A DNA stretch of 64,000 nucleotides, taken from NCBI GenBank assembly GCA_050260775.1, contig JBLNCP010000019.1:121135-185134 (forward strand), given 5' to 3'. The notes beneath the pieces were generated by a model. The model was given only the letters and a program-made list of their open reading frames with translations, was not told where the DNA came from and ran no database searches. Position 1 is the stretch's first letter. The number at the start of each line of letters is the position of its first letter. Positions 8,461 through 17,900 of the stretch are shown one piece after another. A program made the translations under genes and the position numbers. This DNA is from CALABS01 sp050260775 (GTDB lineage: Bacteria > Pseudomonadota > Alphaproteobacteria > Rhodospirillales > Magnetospirillaceae).

Positions 8461-9765
8461 TTAGGGCTCGCGCAGGGCCTTGCGCATGCGCTGCTTCAGC
8501 GGGCTGACCAGGTAGTCGAACAGGGTCCGTTCCTTGATCGGGATCACCACTTCCATCCCCATGCCGGGGATGAGGCGCATCGGCGCGATCTTCTCCACTT
8601 CCGCCTCCGGGATCCTCACCTGGATGGCGTAGTAGGGCTGGCCCGTCCTTGGCTCGACGATGCGGTCGCCGGACACGGTCGCCACTTCGCCGGTCAGATT
8701 GGGGACATTGTTTCCGCCATGGGTGCTGACGTGCAACTGGGCGGCAAGACCCGGCCGCAGCTCCTCGATGTCTTGCGGGCTGGCTTGCGCTTCCACCAAC
8801 ACCCCGCCGCCGACGGGGACGATATCCATGACCGGCTTGCCCGGCTCGACGACGCCGCCGACGGTGACGATCACCAGATTCATCACCTGGCCGTCGATCG
8901 GGCTGGTGATGACGGTCTGGTTGAGGGCTTCCTTGGCGGCGGCCAACCGCGGCTCGAGATCGGTCCGCTTGACCTGAACGTCGCGGAGCTCACGGGAGGT
9001 GTCGTCGGCCAGACGCCTCTGGACCTGAATCTTCTCGCTCTCGGTCTCGGCGATCTTCTGGCGCGCCTTGCTGATCTCGCTGGTGCGGAACCCGATGTCG
9101 CCCTGCAGGGAGGCGATCGAGCGGTCGTATTGCAGCAGCTTGACCTTCGGCGCGTAGCCCTTGCTCGCCAGCTCGCGGATGCCTTCGAGTTCCTCCTTGA
9201 GCAGGGCCAATTGCTGCTCCGAGGCGCTGCGCAGCTTCTGGTGCCCGCCGATCTCTTCGTGCAGCTGCTGAATGCGGTCCTTGAGCACGTTGATCTGGCT
9301 GGTGTAGGCGGCGCGGCGCGTCACGAACAGGCGCTGTTCCTGGCGCATGAACTCCTGGGCGTAGGGGTCGTCCGGCAGAAGGCTGGGAATCTCGGTCAGA
9401 TCCTGCTGTTCGGCGATCAGCCGTGCCTCCTGGGCCAGGGTGGAATAGTACTGGCTGCGCAGGACCTCGTAATTGGAGCGGATTGCGTATTCATCGAGCT
9501 TGATCAGCGGCTGGCCGGCCAAGACGCGCTGGCCTTCGGTCACCAGCAGCTGGGCGACGGTGCCGCCGCTGATGTGCTGCACGGTCTTGCGCTTACCTTC
9601 GGGGATGACCACGCCCGAGGCCACGACCGCGCCGGAAAGGTCGGCCACCAACGACCAGATCGTCAACAGCAGCAGGAACCCGAAGATCAGCGCGAACCCG
9701 ATCCGGGCCACGGGGCCGACGTGGTAGTAGGCCTCGTCTCCTTGTGCCGATTGGTTAATTGACAT
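8461..9765 (-). CDS. HlyD/PrtE-type periplasmic adaptor of type I secretion system
   Basis: A membrane-fusion protein of 434 aa. One membrane helix (IGFALIFGFLLLLTIWSLV, about residues 22-40) follows a short cytoplasmic tail. After it come a lipoyl half (VVIPEGKRKTVQH, GQPLIKLDEYAIRSNYE), a long coiled-coil hairpin (about 120-270), the second lipoyl half with ITSPIDGQVMNLVIVTVGGVV, and a C-terminal beta barrel ending in the family stretch GMGMEVVIPIKERTLFDYLVSPL. It bridges the ABC transporter to an outer-membrane TolC-type channel. Its ATG overlaps the stop of the ABC gene by 11 bases, which implies translational coupling. No TolC homologue lies in the window. Confidence 0.95.
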   Translation of the reverse strand: MSINQSAQGDEAYYHVGPVARIGFALIFGFLLLLTIWSLVADLSGAVVASGVVIPEGKRKTVQHISGGTVAQLLVTEGQRVLAGQPLIKLDEYAIRSNYEVLRSQYYSTLAQEARLIAEQQDLTEIPSLLPDDPYAQEFMRQEQRLFVTRRAAYTSQINVLKDRIQQLHEEIGGHQKLRSASEQQLALLKEELEGIRELASKGYAPKVKLLQYDRSIASLQGDIGFRTSEISKARQKIAETESEKIQVQRRLADDTSRELRDVQVKRTDLEPRLAAAKEALNQTVITSPIDGQVMNLVIVTVGGVVEPGKPVMDIVPVGGGVLVEAQASPQDIEELRPGLAAQLHVSTHGGNNVPNLTGEVATVSGDRIVEPRTGQPYYAIQVRIPEAEVEKIAPMRLIPGMGMEVVIPIKERTLFDYLVSPLKQRMRKALREP

Positions 9766-11677
9766 GGGTGGCTCCCGGCGCGACGTCGGCCATCGCCATT
9801 CGGCTTCCGCTTGCCGCGTCCTTCATCTGTTTGAACCTGGCGAGCACGTCGGTGGTGGGACCGAACATTTCGATCTTTCCCTCGCGCAGCAGCATCAATT
9901 TGTCCGACAGCGTCAGGGTGGCCGGCCGATGGGACACCAGGATGACGGTGCGCCCGCTCTGCTTCAGGGCGGTCAGCGTCTTGGCAAGGGCCTGCTCACC
10001 GTCGGCGTCCAGGTTGGAGTTGGGCTCGTCGAGCACGATCACCTGGGGGGCGCCGAACAGCGCGCGCGCCAGGCCGATGCGCTGGCGTTGGCCGCCGGAC
10101 AGCTGGGCGCCGCCGTCCATGATCGGGGTGTTGTAGCCCTGCGGCAGGCCAAGGATCAGCTCGTGCGCGTTGGCGGCGACGGCGGCCGCCACCACGTCCT
10201 CGTCGGTCGCCTCGGTGAAGCGGGCGATGTTCTGGCGCACGGTGCCCTGGAACAGCACCACCTCCTGCGGCAGATAGCCGAGCGCCTTCTGCAGCTGATC
10301 GTCGTCCCAGTTCTGCAGGTCGGCGTGGTCGAGGCGGACCGTGCCCCCGGACGGACGGACGCAGCCGGAGATGATCTTGGCCAGCGTCGTCTTGCCCGAG
10401 GCGCTGGGGCCGATGATGGACAGGCACTCTCCGGGCAGGGCCTCGAAGGTCAGGCCCTTCAGGATCAACGGCCGATCCTGGGCCGGGGCGTAGGCCAGCT
10501 TCTCGACCAGGATCTTGCCCTGGGGCGGCGGCAGCTTGACCGCCTGGGGCAGGTCGGCGGCGGTGGTGAGCAGGTCGTCGACCCGGGCCACGGCGTCCCG
10601 CGCCGAGGAAAACTGCTTGGAGGCGTTGATGGCGGCTTCGACCGGCGCCAGCGCGCGCCCCATCAGGATGGAGCAGGCGATCATGGCTCCCGGCGTGAGT
10701 TCCTGTTTGATCACCAGGAACGAGCCGAAGCACAGCATGCTCGACTGCATCAGCATGCGGAACAGCTTGCCGCCGGAGCCGAACAGGGCGGAGCGGTCTG
10801 ATGCGTAGGCGCTCAGCAGCAGCATGTCGCGGCGGGTGGCCAGCCAGTGCTGCACCATGGCGGTGCGCATCCTCAGTCCGGCGACCACCTCGCGATTGCG
10901 GACCGCCTCGTCGGCGACGAGGTAGCTCCGTGCCGCCGCCCGCCCGGCCTTCTTGGTCGGGGCCGAGGTGTTCTTGTCGGTCCACACCGCCAGGCCGGCG
11001 ATGATGGCGATGCCGATGAGTGCGACGCCCGCCAGGATCGGGTGCAGCACGAACAACACGATGATATAGACCGGGAACCAGGGCGCATCGAGCAGGGCCG
11101 AGATGCCGCTGCCGGTGACGAACCCGCGGAAGGTATCGAAGTCGCGGATGATCTGGGAGCGGTCCTCGGTGCTGCCGCGCAGGCCGCGCAGCGCCGCATC
11201 GAGCAGGCGGGCGGACACCATGCGGTCGAGCTTCATGCTGAGCCGCACCAGCATGTAGCCGCGCACCACCTCGAGGCCGGACAGGGTTGCCAGCGCCAGG
11301 ACCAGGATCAGCGTCACCAGCACCAGCGTCTCGACCCGGCCGCCAGGGATGACCCGGTCGTAGATCTGCATCATGTAGATCGACGACGACAGGTAGAGGA
11401 CGTTGATCGCCAGGCTGAACGCGGCGAGCGACAAGAGGTGCTTTGCCTGCGCACCCACCGTCACGTTGAGCAGCTTGGACTTGAATAACGAGTGGGTTTC
11501 GAGGCCCCCGGCCCCGTCGGCGTCTCCGCGCATGGTCAGCGCCAGGAGGCGGCGGGGCAATGATTTCAGGAGGCGGATCGCCCGTTCGGCGCCGGCATGC
11601 AGCCCGTGTCGGGGAGGCGAGTCGGTGCGGGTTGCGTCCGAAATTAGTTCGGGCTTCTCGCTCTCACCATAACTCAT
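9755..11677 (-). CDS. PrtD-type type I secretion ABC transporter (permease and ATPase)
   Basis: The 640-aa protein starts at the ATG at 11677, which has GGGGGG eight bases upstream; an ATG 21 bases further up lacks this. A soluble extension of about 85 residues precedes the transmembrane domain (about 85-350, e.g. LLSLAAFSLAINVLYLSSSIYMMQ). The nucleotide-binding domain has Walker A GPSASGKTT near residue 424, the signature LSGGQRQRIGLARALF, Walker B VIVLDEPNSNLD and the H-loop histidine in VSHRP. It lacks a C39 peptidase domain, matching exporters of RTX proteins with uncleaved C-terminal signals. It is the first gene of a two-gene operon with the HlyD gene. Substrates are probably the neighbouring giant proteins. 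Confidence 0.95.
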   Translation of the reverse strand: MSYGESEKPELISDATRTDSPPRHGLHAGAERAIRLLKSLPRRLLALTMRGDADGAGGLETHSLFKSKLLNVTVGAQAKHLLSLAAFSLAINVLYLSSSIYMMQIYDRVIPGGRVETLVLVTLILVLALATLSGLEVVRGYMLVRLSMKLDRMVSARLLDAALRGLRGSTEDRSQIIRDFDTFRGFVTGSGISALLDAPWFPVYIIVLFVLHPILAGVALIGIAIIAGLAVWTDKNTSAPTKKAGRAAARSYLVADEAVRNREVVAGLRMRTAMVQHWLATRRDMLLLSAYASDRSALFGSGGKLFRMLMQSSMLCFGSFLVIKQELTPGAMIACSILMGRALAPVEAAINASKQFSSARDAVARVDDLLTTAADLPQAVKLPPPQGKILVEKLAYAPAQDRPLILKGLTFEALPGECLSIIGPSASGKTTLAKIISGCVRPSGGTVRLDHADLQNWDDDQLQKALGYLPQEVVLFQGTVRQNIARFTEATDEDVVAAAVAANAHELILGLPQGYNTPIMDGGAQLSGGQRQRIGLARALFGAPQVIVLDEPNSNLDADGEQALAKTLTALKQSGRTVILVSHRPATLTLSDKLMLLREGKIEMFGPTTDVLARFKQMKDAASGSRMAMADVAPGATHVN

Positions 11678-11842
11678 TCCATGCCCCCCTAGGCCCAACG
11701 GCGGCGCATACTACCACTGCTCTATGCACCTCTGCCAAGCGCGTTGTTGGCGAGCGCCGGAGCCGTCTCGGGGGAACACCCGAGCGGGGTCGGGTCCACA
11801 CCTGAGCAAGCGATTTTTGGTGGTTTACGTAAGTATTTTTAG

Positions 11843-11870
11843 TTGGAGCGTGCCCCAAAGTTGCTATAGC
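11843..11870 (+). promoter_or_regulatory. Candidate sigma-70-type promoter of the solenoid-protein gene
   Basis: TTGGAG at 11843-11848 and TATAGC at 11865-11870 are separated by 16 bases in an unusually AT-rich stretch (about 11815-11890) of this GC-rich region, 72 bases before the start codon. Each hexamer matches the consensus at four of six positions. Confidence 0.35.
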
Positions 11871-11941
11871 TTTTCCCAAATTTGTATCTTTCCTCCGCGG
11901 CAGGGGAATGCCGTGCGGGGGGGCTAGCAGGAGGGGATCCA

Positions 11942-14900
11942 ATGACCAAGTACGCGATTACCGCTGCGAATTACGTCGCCAACGGCGGTTCCGGATCGAG
12001 CGTGGTTGCTGCCGACGACGTCTATCTCGCAGACAGCGTGCAGGCGCTTCACAACCTCGCGACCGGCGCCACCCTGACCACCCCGCTGCCCGCCGGCACC
12101 AATGCCCTGTTCGGCATTTCCGGAGCCACCCCGGCCCTCAGCACCGCGGTTCAGACCAAGCTGAAGGAGCTGAAGACCAAGAACGTCGACTTCGTGGTCT
12201 TCAAGGACAACCTGTCGGCGCTGTCGCAGACCAACGTCCTGCAGGCGATCAAGCTGGTGAATGCGTTCGCGGTGAGCAGCAAGGCCTCGCCGTTCGTGAT
12301 CGTCAGCGTCTCCGCCGCGGAAGCTAACAACGCCGGCAACGTCGCGACCTTCACCACCATGCTGAACACCGCGGGGGTCGGCGGCAGCGCCATCCCGCTG
12401 GTCGTCACCGACACCGCCAACAACATCAATGCCCAGTTGGCCTGCGGCATCGACACTCTGCTCGCCAACAAGGTCACCGTGATCAACTCGACCACGGCCG
12501 GCACCTTCAATCTCTGCCTCGATCAGCTCAACAAGGTCGAGATCCGCGGCGTCAGCACCAGCATCCAGAGCCAGGTGACCGTCAATCTGCAGGACACCAC
12601 CGCCAATCTGTCCACCCTGCTGTACGCCAATGCCAATGCGCAGGCCGGCGATGCCGACTACCATGTCCTGAAGACCGCCAACCTCTCGACCGTCCTCGAC
12701 AAGGTGTCGGTCATCAAGGCCTCGGATGCCGGCCAGATCGGCAATTTCGACCTGCGCGTGAGCGTCGCCAACCTGCAGGATGCTGCCGCGCAGAAGGTCA
12801 TCGGCAAGCTTTCGGGCGAAGGCAGCGTCCGTCTGGTCCTGCAGGACAGCGCGGCCAACTTCGGCAAGCTCACCGTCAATGACCTTTCGGGCGTCGACCG
12901 CATCATCGTCACCGACCGTTGGATGGGCTCCGCCTCGCTCAGCGCCGCGGTGCTGCAGAAGATCGTCGACATTGTCAGGGCCGATTCGCCGGACTGGTGG
13001 GCCTGGGACGTGGGCTTCTATCCGCGCGACATCAAAATCACCGAAGACACGTCGAGCGCTCTCCTTGCCAAGCTGATCGATTCGAGTGGCAACGCCACGC
13101 AGTTGCTCACTGACCTGAACGACTGGAACACCCGCGTCAGTTATTCGATTTCGCTGCACTCCAAGGATAACACGATCTCGCTGACCGATGCCCAGGCCAA
13201 CAAGCTGTTCCACCTGGACCAATACCTGAGCAACAGCTGGTACTGGGGCCGTCCGATCTCGTTCGCGTCCGAGGACACGGTGACGCTGGCCGAGACCGAG
13301 GCGCAGGCGCTCGCCATCATCAACAACCGCTCCGCCCTCGACGCGCTGGGCCGTGCCCATATCGACCGCATCGACGTGACCAATCCGGCCGCCGACGGCA
13401 CCGACGGCATCATGCTGACGCTGGCGCAGGTCCGCGACCTGATGGACCGCAGCATCGGCTTCACCACCGGCAGCCACGCCACGGTCGGGTCGGCCCTCAA
13501 CGACCTGCTGTCCATGAGCAAGTCGACCCTGCAGAAGATGGTCGATTGGGGGTACAAGACCGTCCTGATCAATGACGCCACCAACGCCAACATCAGCGTC
13601 TCGGTCGACCAGGCGAAGGCGCTCAGCTCGGTGATCGGCAGCGGCCTCATCCTCAAGGTGGTGCAGCAACTGGGCGACACTACCGTCCTTGCCCCGGCCG
13701 TGCTGAAGATTTCCGACACCGCCGCCAACATCGCCCTGCTCAAGTCCGCCGACATCGACACGTTTGCCGCCGCCGGCCTCACCGTGATCGATTCGAGCGA
13801 CAACGTCGCCACCGTCAAGCTGACCGTGGCGCAGAACATGCTGACCAAGGGTGTCAAGTTCGCGCCCAACGACGCGGTCAACGTGATGCTGTCGAAGGCC
13901 GACCTCTTCACCGGCACCGGCGGAGCGCTGGCGGCCACCACCGCCATCGACACCCTGGTCGGCGGCCTCAAGCAGATGGACGGCGGCAGCTACAAGCTGA
14001 CCCAGTCGGCGACGGCGCCGAAGGTTATCCTGGGCATGACCGCCGCCGACATCGCCACCCTCAAGGATGTCGACATCACCACGCTGGCCGGCAAGCTCAG
14101 CGGCCTGAAGTCGCTGAGCGGCGGCACCATCGCCCTGACCGTCGCGCAGGCCAAGGCCTTCGCCGCCGCCAAGTGGTCGAGCGCCGACGTTCTGAAGATC
14201 GCCGACACCGCCGACAACATCAAGGCGCTGGCGACCGCGACCGATGCCGCGCAGCAGATCTCCAAGCTGCTGGCAGCGGCCGACAACTTCGCCGGCTTCA
14301 AGGCCATCGTGGCAAAGGACGGCTCGCTGCTGAAGTTCGCCCTCGCGGACATGATGAAGTTCAAGGGGGCGATGGACGCCAGCGTCCTGACCAAGTTCGT
14401 GCAGGCATCCTCGTGCCAGCTGGTCGATACGGTCGCCAACCTGACCGACGCCGCCGCCGGCGCCAAGCTCGACGATCTGCGGGCGACCACCTCGATCCAG
14501 GTGGTGATGTCCGATACCGCCACCAACCTGGCCGCCAAGACCGGCGCCCAGCTTGACGCGCTGCGCGGGCGTGTCGACACCATCTCCATCGACAACACCA
14601 CCAAGGTCACCGACCTGTCGCTGTCGGTCGAGCAGATGGCCAAGGCCATGAACTTCGACATCGTGCTGAACGGCTCGAAGCTGATCCTGGCCGACACCGG
14701 CGCGAACATCGCCGCCCTCAAGGACTACCAGATCGACGGCTTCGCCGCGTCGAAGGTCAGCCTGATCGACGCCACCGACAACGCCGTCACCCTGAACGCC
14801 GCCCAGGCGGTGCGCTTCGCCACCACCGGCACCAGCGGCATCGCCTTCGCCGACGGCGACACCGTCGTGGTCAAGGATACGGCTGCCGGCCTGCAGCAGC

Positions 14901-17900
14901 TGACCGCCGACAAGTTCGCCAAGCTGAAGGCCAAGGGCGTCGACAGCCTGAAGGCGGTCGAGCGCACCTACTTCAATGCCAACCAGGCCGATGCGCTGCA
15001 GAACTCCGGCCTGACCCTGGCCGCGGGGTCCGCCAAGCTCACCGTGTGGGATACGCAGGCCAAGGTGAGCGCCCTCACCGCCACCAAGATCGCCGCCCTT
15101 GCCGCGCTGGGCTTCGACCAGATCGGCGCCAAGGACGGCTTCGATGACCTCACCACCTGCATCACCGTCGACCAGTTCCGGGCGATGAAGGGCCTGATGG
15201 TGATCTCGCCGCGCACGACCGGCGTCCTCGCCGATTCCGGTGACAACATCACCGCCAAGCTGATGCAGGGCAGCGAAACCGCCGCGGCCACCGCCGACGC
15301 GCTGAAGGCCGCTCATGTCTCGGCGATCGGCTCCACCGACACCAGCAACGGCGTGATCAGCCTGGCTCTGGCCAGGGCCCTGGACGCCGACGGCATTTCG
15401 ATCGCCTCCGAAAGCATGCATGTGGCGGTGTCGGCTTCCGACTTCCTGCTGTTCGACACCGACGGCTCGATCGTGCACGGTCACTACGATACCGTTCAGG
15501 TCGCCGACCCGGCCGGTCACCAGCCCGGCACGGAGGGTTATGTCGAGACCACCCAGCAGGTCCTGGTCAAGGCCGCCGAGGAGCCGGCGGTGCTGCGGCT
15601 CGACCATAAGAGCCTCGGCGACTTCGTGAACGACGGCTACTGCAACTTCGTGCTGTCGGACAGCGACGAGAACCTCCTGAAGATCATCGCCGATGGCGAC
15701 GCCCAGCAGGTGCTCACCAACCAGGGCATTTCCCTGCTGCGCGCGGCGGACGGGTCGATCACCCTCACCCAGGACCAGTTCGACCAATTGAGCGGCAGCA
15801 ATCTGCGCTTCGCCGACACCAAGGTCTGCGCCCTGTCGGTGACCCAGGACATGATCGACACGGACATGGTCTCGTTCTGGGACCTGGCCGACAAGGGGGT
15901 CAATTCCCTCGACGTCGGCGGCGGCGCCGCGTCGCTGACCGTGCGGGTCGACCAGTTGCACACCTTGCGGGATGCCGGCCTGAAGGTCGTCAGCACCTCC
16001 AATCCGACCGACTTCCGGTTCGGCGTCAAGGACACGTTGGGCAACCTGCTCCAGTTGAAGGACTGGAACGACCAGCTCAACCAGGAAAACGGTACCTACA
16101 ACTGGGAAACCGGCGTGTCGGCGGTCAATTACCTGGCCAAGACCGGTGCGACCTACATCGCGGTCTCGGACAACGACCAGTACGCGACCGTCAACGGCAA
16201 CAGTGTCAATATGGACGTTCCCCAGGGGATGGACGGCCTTGACGCCCTCAGCCAGTTGGCCGGCCTCAAGGATCTCGGCCTGTCGTTCGAGAAGTCGCTC
16301 GATGTCCATGTGACCATGGACAACCTGCAGTTCGCGAACCTGCAGGCCAACAATGCCCGCACCCATGCCCTGGAAGCCATGGGTCAGCTGGGTATCGACG
16401 AGATCGATATCGGCAACGGCACCGTTGCGCTGCGCGTCGCCGATGCGCTGGGCCTGGTCTCCTACGGCATCAAGCTGAAGGGTGTGGAGGGCGACTTCGG
16501 CACCGGTCGCGTCAAGGTGTTCGATACCGCCAAGAACCTGTCGGCGTTGAGCGAGGGCCAGTTGGCGTCCCTGTCGACCCTCGGCATTGCCAACGTCGAC
16601 CTGACCAACGCGGGTGTGACCGGTCTTTCGGCCGCCAAGCTCAAGGTGTTCGCCCGTTACGGCATGAGCTTCGCCCGCAACGACATGGTCGCGGTGGCCG
16701 ATACCGAGACCAACATCGCGTCGCTGACCAGCGCCGACCTCAAGGCGCTGGACCGTGCCGGCGTCAAGTACCTGGACTCCCGCACCGACCACGCCGAGGT
16801 GGATGCCGGCAGGGTCAAGGACCTGATTGACAGCCACCTGTCCTTCGTCGCTGACGACGACGTGGTGCTGACCTTCAGCCAGAGCGACGCCAACGCCGCC
16901 ACTCTGGGCGCCATCGCCGACCGCGTCGGTCGTGCCGGCGTCGACCTCATCGACTGCGTCGATGCCGCCAACACCGTGAGCCTGACGGCCAAGACCTTCG
17001 CCGACCTCCAGAAGGCCGGGGTGCGGTTCGCTGCGGACGACATCTTGGGGGCCAAGGATTCGGCCGACGGCCTGTCGGCCATGTCGGCCAAGCAGATCTC
17101 GGCCCTCAGCAATTTCGGCCTGAGCTCCTACACCGTCACCAAGGGTGGTGACGTCGATGCCGTCAGCGCCGAGGCGCTGGCCGCCATCGTCCGCGCCGGT
17201 GCCACCCTGTCCCTGGCCGACACCACCCAGAAGCTGGCGATCCGCATCGACAAGGACACCGCCGATACCGTCGGTGCCACCGACTTCGCCTCGATCGTCA
17301 GCACCCTGAATGCTCAGACGACCAAGGTGGCGGTCGACCGGGTGGTTTCTGCCGACGGCGGCGCCCGTCTGACCGTCGCCCAGTACCAGGCGCTGGCCAG
17401 CATGACCAACGCCGCCGGCGACTCGCTGCTGAAGAGCGTTGCCGCGGGCTCGATCAAGATCGTCGACAGCTATGCCAACCTGCAGAGCTTCATCACCGGT
17501 CTCGAGAAGGTGGGGGCCAAGCCGGCCGTGATCGGCGGCATCATCCTGGCCGACACCAAGGAGGTCCTGCTGAGCGATGCCAACAAGGGCGGCCATGCCA
17601 CATGGAACCCAGACGGCACCGTCGATGTGGCCGGCAGCGGCTTCCTCGGCCTCAAGGACAATGCCGAGCACCTGGGCATGTCGGTCGGGGCCCAGTTGAA
17701 GGACCGGGCCGATGTCATCAAGGACCTGTCGACCGGCTACTATGACGGCACCACCTGGTCCGATTACGACCTGCTGCAGTCCGTGCTGTCGGACAACCCC
17801 GGCAGCTGGCCCCGTCTCGGCGTCACCGAATTCAACGTTACCGAAGGCTCGCTGGTCATCGACGGCACCGACACCAATGACGGTGGCGGCTTCAACTGGG

